A stretch of 64,000 bases of DNA from Fictibacillus macauensis ZFHKF-1 (GCF_000269865.1 NZ_AKKV01000019.1:62001-126000); one strand, 5' to 3'. Positions 26,690-39,099 are shown, numbered from the stretch's first letter. Notes: generated by a model from the sequence alone, not told the origin. Made by a program: numbers and translations.

Positions 26690-28138
26690 TTATAAAATAG
26701 GGGAAAGCAATCTAGAGACTGATTCTCGAAAGCGGACAGAAGTTGGTCGTTGCAAATATTGTTCCCAAGTTAATTCTCGAGAAAGCTTTATATCTTCATG
26801 AAAGGCTCCATTTAATTGTTTCGCAATCTCTTTATTGTAGATGAAGGCATTAATTTCGAAATTTAGCTTTAAGCTACGAATGTCGAAATTGGCGGTTCCT
26901 ACAGATGAAATCTCATCGTCTACAACCATCGTTTTTGCATGAATAAAGCCATTATCATAGATGTATACTTTCGCCCCCGCTTTAAGCAAGCCCCCAATAT
27001 TGGATAAAGATGCCCAATACACAAAAAGGTGATCTGGCTTATTAGGAATCATAATTCTTACATCAACACCAGAGTGACAAGCGATGCGCAACGTATCAAG
27101 TAAGCTTGCATCAGGAATAAAATACGGTGTTTGGATCGTGATGCTTTTTTTAGCGAGTGAAATCATTTTAATGTAACCATCTTTGATTTGTGGCCACTCT
27201 GAATCTGGACCACTCGTAATAATTTGCATACCAATGTTGCCTGTTTGTTCAGGTTTAGGGAATAACAGAGGATGATAATCGATGTCATGACCATCGGATG
27301 CTTGATTCCAATCAAGGATAAAGCGCATTTGCATAGAGTGTACGGATGTACCGGTAATGCGTAAATGCGTATCACGCCAATAGCCGAACATGTCGTCTAG
27401 TCCTAGGTATTCATCACCAATATTAAAACCGCCAACATAGCCTATAACACCGTCAATAATGACAATTTTACGGTGATTTCGGTAATTTAACCGAAAGTTA
27501 ATAAAGGCAAATTTAGAAGGGAAGAATACTTCTACTTCACCGCCATGCTGCCGCAATTCATGAAAAAATCGTTTGGAGATTGTTCGTGATCCTAACTCAT
27601 CGTAAAGAACGCGAACTTTCACACCTTGCTTTGCTTTTTCAATGAGCAAGTCACGAACTTTTTTGCCTAGGTTATCTTTTTTAATGATGTAATATTGCAG
27701 GTGAATATGCTCAGTCGCATTGGTGATGTCTCGTAGTAAAGCATCAAATTTTTCATTGCCGTCTGTAAAAATATCGATGTAATTATCACGGGTAAAGGGT
27801 GCTTCATTGTTCAATAGTTGCATGTAAATTAAGTCTTGACTGGCGCGTTCTGGCTCATTTGTGAATTCAAATGATCCATCGCGAATATGCTCGATTTGGC
27901 TTTTGAGCGTTTTTTCAAGTCCTACTTTTTTACGATCGGCCCATACAAATAACCGATGGCGATTTAAATTGCGGCCGAAAAATAAATAAACAATAAAACC
28001 GGCGATGGGGATAAATACGAGTACAAGTAGCCAAGCCCACGTGGAACTTGCGTCTCGCCTTTCACGGAAGACGATGACAGCGGCTAACAGAATGTTTAAT
28101 GTGTTACCGAGAATAAATAAGGTAGTAAAAGTGGACAT
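26690..28138 (-). CDS. clsA: Cardiolipin synthase
   Basis: ATG 28138 has GAGGAG 7 nt upstream and gives 482 residues, the exact length of B. subtilis ClsA; the longer open frame is not needed. Two N-terminal membrane helices are followed by two phospholipase D half-domains with HxKxxxxD motifs at about 222-229 (HRKIVIID) and 400-407 (HAKTMVVD). The enzyme joins two phosphatidylglycerol molecules into cardiolipin and glycerol at the membrane. It is a single-gene unit. Confidence 0.95.
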   Translation of the reverse strand: MSTFTTLFILGNTLNILLAAVIVFRERRDASSTWAWLLVLVFIPIAGFIVYLFFGRNLNRHRLFVWADRKKVGLEKTLKSQIEHIRDGSFEFTNEPERASQDLIYMQLLNNEAPFTRDNYIDIFTDGNEKFDALLRDITNATEHIHLQYYIIKKDNLGKKVRDLLIEKAKQGVKVRVLYDELGSRTISKRFFHELRQHGGEVEVFFPSKFAFINFRLNYRNHRKIVIIDGVIGYVGGFNIGDEYLGLDDMFGYWRDTHLRITGTSVHSMQMRFILDWNQASDGHDIDYHPLLFPKPEQTGNIGMQIITSGPDSEWPQIKDGYIKMISLAKKSITIQTPYFIPDASLLDTLRIACHSGVDVRIMIPNKPDHLFVYWASLSNIGGLLKAGAKVYIYDNGFIHAKTMVVDDEISSVGTANFDIRSLKLNFEINAFIYNKEIAKQLNGAFHEDIKLSRELTWEQYLQRPTSVRFRESVSRLLSPIL

Positions 28139-28432
28139 AAATAACTCCTCATCACAAATACGTGTTGATATCAAAAATGGTAATACGTGTTGAATGCTAT
28201 TCCTTATTCTACTTGTCTTTTCCCATTTCTGCAAAAACCAGCATACGCTGAAAATAGGCGGAGGACTTAGGAATCTAGACAAAAAAGACTTAATTGGTTA
28301 TATTTACTAGAAAATCTTTTCCAATTGAGAGGATTGCTTAGTATTTTAGAGGATATGTAAGTATATAATCGCTATTTGGTGTCATTCTAAATAGGTACTA
28401 ACACAGCGTACTATATACTTATATACTTCAGT

Positions 28433-28460
28433 TTGTGAAATAGAAAACTTTCTATACAAT
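28433..28460 (+). promoter_or_regulatory. Candidate promoter of opuA
   Basis: TTGTGA (28433-28438), 16-nt spacer, TACAAT (28455-28460). It lies 50 nt before opuAA. The 28139-28510 gap holds no gene; several TATATAC-type stretches (28360-28430) make the start region A/T-rich. Confidence 0.5.
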
Positions 28461-28510
28461 TGAACGGTTGTGAGATGTCCGTCTTAACGATCAAAAACAG
28501 AGGTGAGGAT

Positions 28511-31458
<2,948 letters not shown>

Positions 31459-31468
31459 CGACTGTACT

Positions 31469-31520
31469 AAAAAGGTTCACAAGTTCTTCTGCACAACGTA
31501 GAATTTGTGAACCTTTTTTT
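31469..31520 (+). terminator. Terminator after opuA
   Basis: AAAAAGGTTCACAA (31469-31482) is perfectly complementary to TTGTGAACCTTTTT (31505-31518), followed by more T. Confidence 0.92.
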
Positions 31521-31654
31521 CTGTTGTAAGAGGCGAGAAACTTGGGTAAAACTGGACATTTGTTTTGTAACTATGACATACTTAACAAGAATGGAAACAT
31601 TCCCCTATGGGCAAGAATAGCGAGTGACAGGTTATAGAAAAGAAAGGAGGAACG

Positions 31655-31690
31655 TTGCCAACGAAAGCATTGGTAACGGTAAAAATATGA
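31655..31690 (+). CDS. Putative 11-residue leader peptide coupled to gtaB
   Basis: The only strong ribosome binding site before gtaB, AAAGGAGG (31643-31650), is 36 nt from the gtaB ATG but 4 nt from a TTG at 31655. That frame reads [11 protein letters not shown] and stops at TGA 31688-31690, overlapping the gtaB ATG (31687) as ATGA. It is best explained as a leader whose translation delivers ribosomes to gtaB. The alternative is a gtaB start further upstream, but the in-frame upstream codons offer no start near the site. Confidence 0.5.
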   Translation: MPTKALVTVKI

Positions 31691-32568
31691 AGCCTATTTC
31701 AAAAGCCATTATTCCTGCTGCAGGTTTAGGTACGCGTTTTTTGCCTGCGACGAAAGCGATGCCAAAGGAAATGCTACCGATTGTAGATAAGCCTACGATT
31801 CAATATATTGTTGAAGAAGCGATTGCTTCTGGTATTGAGGACATCATTATCGTGACCGGCAAAGGAAAGCGATCAATTGAAGATCATTTTGATCATTCTT
31901 TTGAGTTGGAACAAAATTTATATAACAAAGGAAAAGTAAAATTGCTAGAGGAGGTGCAACGCTCATCCGAAATGGCTGACATTCACTATATTCGGCAAAA
32001 GCAACCGAAAGGCCTCGGCCATGCGGTATGGAGTGCACGGAAATTCATCGGTAATGAGCCGTTTGCTGTTCTGCTTGGAGACGATATTATGCAAGCGGAT
32101 GTTCCGTGCACGAAACAATTAATGAATCAATATGAAGCTACAGGCTGTTCAATCGTTGGTGTCAAAACAGTGCCTGCTCATGAAACGAATCGCTATGGCA
32201 TTATTGATACGAGAGAGCGTGATAATCGCCTCGTAGAAGTGAATGGTTTTGTTGAAAAACCGCCACTCGGTAGGGCGCCGTCAAATTTAGCCATCATTGG
32301 ACGTTACATACTAACACCTGATATTTTTGATATTCTTGAACAACAAGAAGCGGGAGCGGGCGGAGAAATTCAATTAACAGATGCATTACACACGTTAAAT
32401 GAACGCTCTTCTGTGTATGCCTATGAATTTGAAGGTGAACGCTTTGATGTGGGCGAGAAACTTGGTTTTATTCAAACGACTATCGAGTTTGCGCTTCGTA
32501 ATGAAGATTTAGCACAACCGATTTTAACGTATATGAAAGACATAGTTGAAAAGCAATTCATTAAATAA
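31687..32568 (+). CDS. gtaB: UTP-glucose-1-phosphate uridylyltransferase
   Basis: The 293-residue enzyme begins [23 protein letters not shown]; the GLGTRxLPxTK loop binds UTP. Other family blocks are [22 protein letters not shown] (metal/UDP site), FVEKP and [10 protein letters not shown]. It makes UDP-glucose from UTP and glucose 1-phosphate, the donor for glucolipid anchors of lipoteichoic acid and for teichoic acid glucosylation. The next three genes form a membrane glycosylation set, so gtaB may supply its donor. No good ribosome binding site lies just before the ATG; see the overlapping leader. Confidence 0.95.
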   Translation: MKPISKAIIPAAGLGTRFLPATKAMPKEMLPIVDKPTIQYIVEEAIASGIEDIIIVTGKGKRSIEDHFDHSFELEQNLYNKGKVKLLEEVQRSSEMADIHYIRQKQPKGLGHAVWSARKFIGNEPFAVLLGDDIMQADVPCTKQLMNQYEATGCSIVGVKTVPAHETNRYGIIDTRERDNRLVEVNGFVEKPPLGRAPSNLAIIGRYILTPDIFDILEQQEAGAGGEIQLTDALHTLNERSSVYAYEFEGERFDVGEKLGFIQTTIEFALRNEDLAQPILTYMKDIVEKQFIK

Positions 32569-32592
32569 TGAGTGTAGGATGGACGTAAGAAA

Positions 32593-34277
32593 ATGATACA
32601 AATGTTACGTAACGTAAGACGATACAGAGATGTTCTCATGTTAAGCGGTGCTTGGCTCATCCTGATTATCTATTTAGCACCAATGTTTATTTTAGGCGAG
32701 AATGCACACATTCGTGTGCATGATAATCTTGATTCAAACATCGCATGGTATAAAGTGATGAAAGATAGCGGTCAACTGTTTGGACCGACCAATGCTACAG
32801 TTGAACAAATTATTAACGGATTGCCTCGCAATGCGTACGGTACCGAATTTAGTTTACTTCAATGGTTGCATGAATGGTTTTCACCGATGATGGCGTATGC
32901 GCTTAGTCAGAGCATTACCCGCATTTTTGCTTTTATTGGTATGTTGCTTTTATTAAAGCGCCATTGGCTTGTAAAAAAAGAAGCTTATCCAATCGTCGTG
33001 GCTGTTTCTTTAGCGTTTGCGCTGACGCCTTTTTGGCCGTCGGGCATGCTAAGTACGTTAGGAATGCCGCTTGCGTTATGGGCATTTCTTAGCATCCGAA
33101 AAGGCGCGGGAACGTGGAAGCATTGGCTCACGTTAGGGCTGTTGCCGTTTTATGCAAGCTTTGTTTTAGGTTTTTTCTTCTTTCTCGTAGCGATGGGACT
33201 CGTATGGCTTTGGGATGTATGGAGGACGCGAAAATGGAACGCACCCTTTTTCTTCTCCATTGTCGGAATGACATTACTATTCCTGTTGATTGAATACCGA
33301 CTCGTCTATTCGCTGCTTGTACCTGAAGCACCGACAAGTCGCAATGAATTTATTATTTCAGATTTAACGTTTATGGAATCGTTTTGGCTTATTTTTATGG
33401 CCATACTCATGTTATAACGCTCCATACGACGCTAATTCTTCCATTAACGTTTTTTGCTTGTTTGTTTGCGATTCGAAAAAGCGATCGCTCACCAACGACG
33501 CGCTTGTTTTGGTTGCTCTTTATTTTAAATTTTGTGCTATCTGTTTGGTACGCGCTCTGGTTTTACGAAGGGTGGAATCCACTAAAAGAAAAGATTTCTT
33601 TTTTAGCAACCTTTAACTTTTCACGTTTTCACTTTATGCGGCCGTTTATTATTTATAGCTTGTTTGCAGTAGGATGCTGGCTTATTTGGCAAAAAGGGAA
33701 GCTTGGTAAAGTACTTGTCTCCCTTGTGCTCATTGGTCAACTGTATATTGGCATTGGAGCCAATGAAGAAATACGCTACCGCTCTTATCACTCGCCATCC
33801 TTTAAAGAGTTTTATGCACAACAACAGTTTAAAGAAATCGCCAATTACATTGGGAAACCGAAAGCTAGTTATCGCGTTGCGAGTATTGGGATTCACCCAG
33901 CAATCGCACAATTCAATGGGTTTTACACGTTAGATACGTATAACAATTACTATTCCTTAACGTACAAGCATGCGTTTCGGAAGATTATTGCGAAAGAGCT
34001 TAATAAAAGTCCTGAACTGAAAAATTATTATGACACATGGGGCAATCGCTGCTATTTATTTTCTGCTGAGCTCGGCAAAAATTATGAGTTCCGTAAAGAT
34101 TCTACTACGGTTATTCAGCATTTAGAGTTAAATATCAATGCATTTAAGAAACTAGGGGGCACGTATATCTTATCAGCCGTGCCAATTGCCAATGCAAAAG
34201 ATGACGGTCTAAAGCTAGAAAAAACATTTGATCATAAAGATTCTGCTTGGAGAATTTATTTATACCGTGCGCTCTAG
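32593..34277 (+). pseudogene. DUF6044/YkoS-like GT-C membrane protein, frameshifted
   Basis: Two frames together look like one polytopic protein of about 560 residues. The first (32593-33417, 274 aa) has an N-terminal helix, an outside loop with IRVHDNLDSNIAWYK (the acidic D-x-x-D type site expected in GT-C glycosyltransferases) and several helices. The second, in another frame (from about 33390 to 34277), continues with helices and a soluble C-terminal domain ending YLYRAL. The join lies at a T5 run (33392-33396): with one more T the reading becomes ...FWLIFYGHTHVITLH.... So one base seems lost, by mutation or by a sequencing error. The family (YkoS, and the related YfhO) works with a CsbB-type transferase and a GtcA flippase to glycosylate teichoic acids. 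Confidence 0.75.
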
Positions 34278-34297
34278 GCGCACAAAGGAGGTATGAG

Positions 34298-35305
34298 ATG
34301 AAAGCACCCATGCTCTCGATCGTTGTCCCTTGTTACAATGAAGAAGAAGTATTTGCTACAACAGCCCATGAATTGAGTGCTGTGCTACAAAAACTTATGA
34401 AGCGTCAATTGATTGATTCCGCTAGTTCGCTCCTTTTTGTTGATGATGGTAGTCGCGACCGTACGTGGTCACTCATTGCACAAGAAAGTAGCAACAATCC
34501 ACTCGTAACTGGCGTGAAACTTGCGCGCAACGTAGGACATCAAAATGCGCTGCTTGCAGGTTTGGAAACGGCTTATAAGACAGCTGATTGTGTGATTTCC
34601 ATCGATGCTGATTTGCAAGATGATACTACAGTTATAGAAACGTTTGTTGAACGGTATCATGAAGGCTATGACGTCGTCTATGGTGTGCGTAATCGTCGGG
34701 ATACCGATACAGTTTTTAAGCGACGAACAGCACTTGGTTACTATTGGTTTATGAATAAGCTAGGCATTAAGCTCGTTCCCAATCATGCGGATTTTCGTTT
34801 ACTTAGTAAGGCGGCGCTTGGTGAACTATTAAAGTATAAAGAATCGAATCTCTTTTTTCGCGGACTCGTACCTCTCGTTGGCTACGCACAAACCGAAGTG
34901 TATTATGATCGCAAAGAACGCTTAGCGGGAGAGTCGAAGTATCCTCTAAAGAAAATGCTTTCGTTTGCCTTTGACGGTTTAACCTCTTTTAGTGTGACGC
35001 CGATTCGCTTCGTTACGTTGATTGGTTTTCTTGCATTCTTATTTAGTATTGTCGCTGGTAGCTATGCGCTCATCCAAAAGCTTACCGGTCATCCAGCCTC
35101 AGGATGGACGTCGCTCATCATCTCTATTTGGTTATTAGGCGGCTTACAATTGATGGGGATTGGTCTCATTGGAGAGTATGTCGGAAAAATCTTTAAAGAG
35201 GTAAAGGCTCGTCCGAAATATGCGATTGAGCAGCACATAGCATCTGAACCGAAGCTACAAGATCATAAGCGACGGGAGGTATCGGTCACCGCGACCCAAC
35301 CGTAA
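34298..35305 (+). CDS. CsbB/YkoT-type membrane glycosyltransferase
   Basis: ATG 34298 follows AAAGGAGG and gives 335 residues. The N-terminal GT2 domain (about 1-235) has LSIVVPCYNEEE, FVDDGSRDRTW and the metal site SIDADLQDD. Two membrane helices at the C terminus (about 240-262 and 275-300) and the GEYVGKIFKEVKARPKY tail define the DPM1/bactoprenol glycosyltransferase family. It should load a sugar from a nucleotide donor onto undecaprenyl phosphate on the inner face. B. subtilis YkoT (337) lies next to ykoS; the order here is the same. Its stop overlaps the next gene start. Confidence 0.9.
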   Translation: MKAPMLSIVVPCYNEEEVFATTAHELSAVLQKLMKRQLIDSASSLLFVDDGSRDRTWSLIAQESSNNPLVTGVKLARNVGHQNALLAGLETAYKTADCVISIDADLQDDTTVIETFVERYHEGYDVVYGVRNRRDTDTVFKRRTALGYYWFMNKLGIKLVPNHADFRLLSKAALGELLKYKESNLFFRGLVPLVGYAQTEVYYDRKERLAGESKYPLKKMLSFAFDGLTSFSVTPIRFVTLIGFLAFLFSIVAGSYALIQKLTGHPASGWTSLIISIWLLGGLQLMGIGLIGEYVGKIFKEVKARPKYAIEQHIASEPKLQDHKRREVSVTATQP

Positions 35306-35724
35306 TGATGAATCATTCGTTTGTTCGTTTTCTTGTCGTCGGTGTTCTGAATACACTCGTCGGCTTAAGTGCCATCTACGTGTTCATGCATGCTTTTTCA
35401 GTACCTTATTGGGGAGCGACCTTTTTGGGGAATGCGATTGGCGCATGTGTCAGTTACGTGTTAAATCGCACCTTTACGTTTCAAAGTAAAGCAACGTATG
35501 GAAAAAGTATAGTGCGCTTTGCGCTCGTTATTTTCATTTGTTATGTAGTAGCGTACTTTCTTGGGAGCAAGCTAGCAACATGGGCGTTTGCACTCTGGCT
35601 GCCACGCTTTGATGCACGTGATGTTGCTGTTTTGCTTGGGACAGGCTTCTACACAATTTTAAATTATATCGGTCAGCGTTGGTTCGTTTTTTCGCAAGCA
35701 TCAGAAGAAAAAATGCGCGCTTAG
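35305..35724 (+). CDS. GtrA-family flippase-like protein (GtcA-like)
   Basis: The 139-residue protein has four membrane helices with the GtrA pattern: RFLVVGVLNTLVGL near the start, FLGNAIGACVSYVLNRTFTF in the middle and a final helix followed by NYIGQRWFVF. Members are thought to flip undecaprenyl-phosphate sugars to the outer face. The start overlaps the glycosyltransferase stop (TAATG), with a second ATG directly after. It completes the donor-loading, flipping and transfer trio with the two genes upstream. A strong terminator ends the unit. Confidence 0.92.
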   Translation: MMNHSFVRFLVVGVLNTLVGLSAIYVFMHAFSVPYWGATFLGNAIGACVSYVLNRTFTFQSKATYGKSIVRFALVIFICYVVAYFLGSKLATWAFALWLPRFDARDVAVLLGTGFYTILNYIGQRWFVFSQASEEKMRA

Positions 35725-35731
35725 ACGGGAG

Positions 35732-35772
35732 AAAGACGGCAATCAAGTGTCCTTGATTGCCGTCTTTTTTTT
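35732..35772 (+). terminator. Terminator of the glycosylation operon
   Basis: AAAGACGGCAATCAAG (35732-35747), loop TGTC, and CTTGATTGCCGTCTTT (35752-35767) form a perfect 16-bp stem followed by Ts. Confidence 0.95.
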
Positions 35773-35816
35773 GACCATATGGTACGATGGAAGAAAAAGA
35801 GAAAAGAGGAAAAGAG

Positions 35817-36773
35817 ATGCGCATACCAACGTATGTGATTAGTGGCTTTCTTGGTGCTGGCAAAACAACTGTGCTTCTGCAGCTTCTTTCATATTGTAAA
35901 GAGCAAGGGCTCAAGCCTGGAATCGTCTTAAATGAACTTGGCGAAATCAATGTTGAAGGTCATTTATTTAAGGGAGAAACACTCGTAGAATTGTTGGACG
36001 GTTGCATCTGCTGTACGATTCAAGACGATCTGCGCGAAGAACTGCGTTTCTTTTTAGAACCAGCAAATGCCGTTGACGTGTTATTAATTGAAGGAACGGG
36101 CATAGCAAATCCAAAAGAAATTGTAGAAACGTTGGATGACCCGCGGCTTCAAAATGGTTTTGAAGTAAAAAGTGTCATTAGCTTGCTCGATGCTAGTAAC
36201 TATTTAAAACAGCAACGGTATTTATTAAATAAGCATGTGCGTACGTTGTTAGAAGAACAGCTAACGAGCGCTACCATTGTACTCTTAAATAAAATAGATT
36301 TAATTGATCAGAAGGTAAAAGACAAGATTTATAAAAAACTAGAAAAGATTCTACATTCGTCTGTGCCAATTATAGAAACGTCGTATGGCAAGTGTGAGTG
36401 CGCTGTTCTTCTTCAAGAACGAGTCAGTCATGTTGTTGTGCATCAAGAAGGGGCAACGACTTATCATGCTGCACCGCGCCATGCTTTTCAAGCGTTTAAA
36501 ATCGAAGGCTTTCATACCGTTGAGCGCATTGCCTTTCAACGATGGCTTAAATCATTGCCACCTGCTGTTCTGCGTGGCAAAGGAATTTTAACTCTCGCGG
36601 CGCCGCAAGGAATGTATCAATTTCAATGGGCGTCAGATGAACTGGAGTTACAACGGATCAGAGAAGATTTGCCAGAAACGTCGTGTGTAATTTTAATTGG
36701 TTATGAGCTCCCCATCGAGCAGATCGTTGCCTCTTTTCATTCTGAAGTGTTACAGCGCGATTACGTTAAGTAG
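35817..36773 (+). CDS. CobW/COG0523-family GTPase, putative metal chaperone
   Basis: ATG 35817 has AGAGGA 6 nt upstream, giving 318 residues; an earlier in-frame ATG at 35787 has no such site. The N-terminal G domain has Walker A GFLGAGKTT and the family metal motif CxCC (LDGCICCTIQDD), with the ELGEINVEG switch region and NKIDL for guanine recognition. The CobW C-terminal domain follows (about 215-310). Members pass zinc, cobalt or iron to target proteins. I see no Zur box, so the metal stays open. It is separated from neighbours by a terminator upstream and 77 nt downstream. Confidence 0.88.
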   Translation: MRIPTYVISGFLGAGKTTVLLQLLSYCKEQGLKPGIVLNELGEINVEGHLFKGETLVELLDGCICCTIQDDLREELRFFLEPANAVDVLLIEGTGIANPKEIVETLDDPRLQNGFEVKSVISLLDASNYLKQQRYLLNKHVRTLLEEQLTSATIVLLNKIDLIDQKVKDKIYKKLEKILHSSVPIIETSYGKCECAVLLQERVSHVVVHQEGATTYHAAPRHAFQAFKIEGFHTVERIAFQRWLKSLPPAVLRGKGILTLAAPQGMYQFQWASDELELQRIREDLPETSCVILIGYELPIEQIVASFHSEVLQRDYVK

Positions 36774-36850
36774 TCGTGATTCTTTCGCAATTCTACGAAT
36801 CATGCTACAGTGTACAATAGATTAAACCATGAGAAGGGATGGACACTAAA

Positions 36851-37837
36851 GTGATACGTTTTGGAGTAATCGGTACGAATTGGATTACAGACGCGTTTTT
36901 AAAAGCAGCACAGGCATTAGATTCATTTCAATTAACGGCGGTTTATTCTCGAACCGAAGAAAAAGGTCGAGAGTTTGCCCAAAAGCATGGAGCTCCGCTC
37001 GTTTTTACAGATGTAGCAGCGCTTGCACAAAGCGAAGAGGTCGATGCGGTATACATAGCGAGCCCGAACTCGTTTCATGCCCGTCATGCCATTGCGTTAA
37101 TGAACCAAGGTAAGCATGTATTATGTGAAAAGCCGCTCGCTTCCAATGCGGTAGAAGTGAAGGCAATGATCGAAGCAGCACAGCGAAATCGTGTCGTATT
37201 AATGGAGGCAATGAAGTCTACATTGCTGCCAGGCTTTCAACACATTCAAGAAAATTTGTCTAAGCTTGGGACGATCAGACGCTATGTAGGAAGCTACTGT
37301 CAATATTCATCCCGCTATGATGCGTATAAAGAAGGAACCATTATGAACGCCTTCTTACCAGCGTTTTCAAACGGTGCACTTATGGACTTAGGCATTTATT
37401 GCTTATATCCGCTGATCGTTTTATTTGGACGTCCGATAAAGGTGAAAGCTTCAGGTATGATGCTAGAATCAGGAGTTGACGGACAAGGCAGTGTGATTTT
37501 AGAGTATGAAAACATGCAGGCAGTCGTGATGTATTCTAAAATTAATGATTCCTTCGTACCTTCAGAAATTCAAGGTGAAAAAGGTACGATGATTATTGAT
37601 CGCATCGATGTTCCCGAACGAATTTCTATTGCATATCGGCAAAAAGAAAACGAAGACATTTCTGCGCCGTTACTTGAAGAAGCGATGTATTATGAAACGA
37701 AAGAATTTGTGCGTGTCATTGAAGAAGGCTGGTTGCAATCACCAGTTAATAGTCATGAGCATTCCTTAATTGTAATGGAAGTAATGGATGCGATACGCGC
37801 TGACCTAGGAGTTGTGTTTCCAGCAGACAATGCCTAA
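36851..37837 (+). CDS. Gfo/Idh/MocA-family oxidoreductase (YulF-like)
   Basis: The start is open: ATG 36839 lies only 2 nt from GAGAAGG, while GTG 36851 is at a more normal distance and gives 328 residues beginning (M)IRFGVIGTNWITDAFL, as in B. subtilis YulF. The N-terminal Rossmann fold has the GxxGxN-like VIGTNW turn, and the conserved EKP motif (VLCEKPLAS) contributes the active-site Lys for nicotinamide and substrate. The C-terminal half is the substrate-binding alpha/beta domain. It probably oxidises or reduces a sugar or cyclitol; the substrate is unknown. Confidence 0.88.
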   Translation: MIRFGVIGTNWITDAFLKAAQALDSFQLTAVYSRTEEKGREFAQKHGAPLVFTDVAALAQSEEVDAVYIASPNSFHARHAIALMNQGKHVLCEKPLASNAVEVKAMIEAAQRNRVVLMEAMKSTLLPGFQHIQENLSKLGTIRRYVGSYCQYSSRYDAYKEGTIMNAFLPAFSNGALMDLGIYCLYPLIVLFGRPIKVKASGMMLESGVDGQGSVILEYENMQAVVMYSKINDSFVPSEIQGEKGTMIIDRIDVPERISIAYRQKENEDISAPLLEEAMYYETKEFVRVIEEGWLQSPVNSHEHSLIVMEVMDAIRADLGVVFPADNA

Positions 37838-38010
37838 CGTTTTTTTTACAAGTGATAGGTATGGAACGAAGCAAACCCGCAGACACTAGCATAATAGGGT
37901 GCGGGGAATTTAATAGGTCAGCGGTCATAGGATTCATTGCTTTTTTGCTGGAAACACGCTATCATTAGTACTGATATGTAAAGTTGTTCCACAAAAAAGG
38001 ATGATGGATA

Positions 38011-38049
38011 ATGAACGTTCCCATTACTAAAAAAATATACAAACCCTAG
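38011..38049 (+). other. Possible 12-residue leader ORF running into a terminator
   Basis: ATG 38011, with AAGGATGATGG upstream, reads MNVPITKKIYKP and stops at TAG 38047, inside the 5' arm of the terminator at 38041-38076. This is the layout of an attenuator for the metal exporter gene that follows, but the frame is too short to be sure. Confidence 0.3.
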
Positions 38050-38076
38050 GCCGGATTCGGCTTAGGGTTTTTTTTT
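38041..38076 (+). terminator. Strong terminator upstream of the CDF gene
   Basis: AAACCCTAGGCCG (38041-38053), tetraloop GATT, CGGCTTAGGGTTT (38058-38070): 13 bp with one G-T, then T. It is 203 nt past the oxidoreductase stop, so it either ends that transcript late or controls the next gene. Confidence 0.9.
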
Positions 38077-38107
38077 CCTATGGGAAACATTATTTAAGGA
38101 GGCGAAC

Positions 38108-39013
38108 ATGGAAATCGTACAGGATCGAGAACGGGTTGGAAAAAAGGTTGCATGGATTGCCCTTATTGCGAACTGCCTATTAACGATTGGAAAAGTACTT
38201 GTTGGCGTAGTAGCAGACAGTGAATCGGTATTTGCTGATGGTATTCACTCCGCTGCCGATATTGTAGCATCTGTCGCTGTTCTTGCTGTTGTTGGCATTG
38301 CGAATAAGCCGCCGGATGAAGATCATCCTTTTGGTCATGGCAAAGCCGAAGTGTTAAGTGAAGGTCTTGTTGGTATTATTTTATTTTTAGTATCGATTTA
38401 TATCGTCGTAGAAGGTGTGATGGGCTTTTTAGGTACGCCTTCTGCACCAGGTTATGCAGCCTTAGCGGCAGCGCTCATTTCCTATGGCGCTAAGCATTAT
38501 TTGTATCGCAGCTCGCTACGCATTGGCGAACGCTATAAAAGCAAAGCCATTATGGCGATCGCCTTTGATCATAAAGCGGATATCGTAGCATCATTAGCCG
38601 CTTTTTGCGGGGTTATTGTTTCAATTATCGGGCATCACTACGAGCTTCCTTATTTGCTATATGGTGATAGCGTCGCGAGTTTAATTGTCGCTGTGCTTAT
38701 TATGAAAATCGCCTTTAAATTATTAGTCTCTTCGATTGATGTATTAATGGATAAAAATATTGAAAAACCGCTGTTAACGCAGTACAAACAGACGGTTTTA
38801 AAGTTTCAAGCAGTAAAGCGCATCGATCGCATTCGTGCGCGCACCCACGGTCATTATATTTTAATCGATTTACGAATATCGTTGAACTATGATTTAAGTA
38901 TAAAAGAAGGTCATGATATTGCCCGCAGCATTCGCGATGCCCTTCAAGAATCGTTTGTTGATGTATCAGAAGTGTTTATTCACGTGAATCCTTATTTTCC
39001 GGATGATGTGTAA
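38108..39013 (+). CDS. Cation diffusion facilitator (CDF) metal exporter
   Basis: AAGGAGG precedes ATG 38108. The 301-residue protein has six membrane helices; the TM2 metal residues are in FADGIHSAAD (DxxxxxxD) and those of TM5 in FDHKADIVAS (DHxxD). The loop with HPFGHGKAE is typical. A cytoplasmic C-terminal domain (about 210-300) with HTHGH-like RTHGHYILIDL helps dimerisation and metal sensing. It should exchange H+ for a divalent cation; the DHKAD site is found in several Mn(II)/Fe(II) exporters such as B. subtilis MneP/MneS, but zinc cannot be excluded. Confidence 0.9.
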   Translation: MEIVQDRERVGKKVAWIALIANCLLTIGKVLVGVVADSESVFADGIHSAADIVASVAVLAVVGIANKPPDEDHPFGHGKAEVLSEGLVGIILFLVSIYIVVEGVMGFLGTPSAPGYAALAAALISYGAKHYLYRSSLRIGERYKSKAIMAIAFDHKADIVASLAAFCGVIVSIIGHHYELPYLLYGDSVASLIVAVLIMKIAFKLLVSSIDVLMDKNIEKPLLTQYKQTVLKFQAVKRIDRIRARTHGHYILIDLRISLNYDLSIKEGHDIARSIRDALQESFVDVSEVFIHVNPYFPDDV

Positions 39014-39029
39014 AAAGAGGGATGACAAT

Positions 39030-39054
39030 GTTTTTGTCGAATAAGTGTGGATAA
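39030..39054 (+). promoter_or_regulatory. Weak sigma-B-like promoter before the RsbT-like gene
   Basis: GTTTTT (39030-39035), 13-nt spacer, GGATAA (39049-39054), each 4 of 6 to the sigma-B consensus. It would suit a gene of the stress-signalling family, but the match is modest. Confidence 0.35.
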
Positions 39055-39099
39055 AGGAACGGTACAGATGTGAGCCTTTCCTTACTCTCTCTTTGAAAA

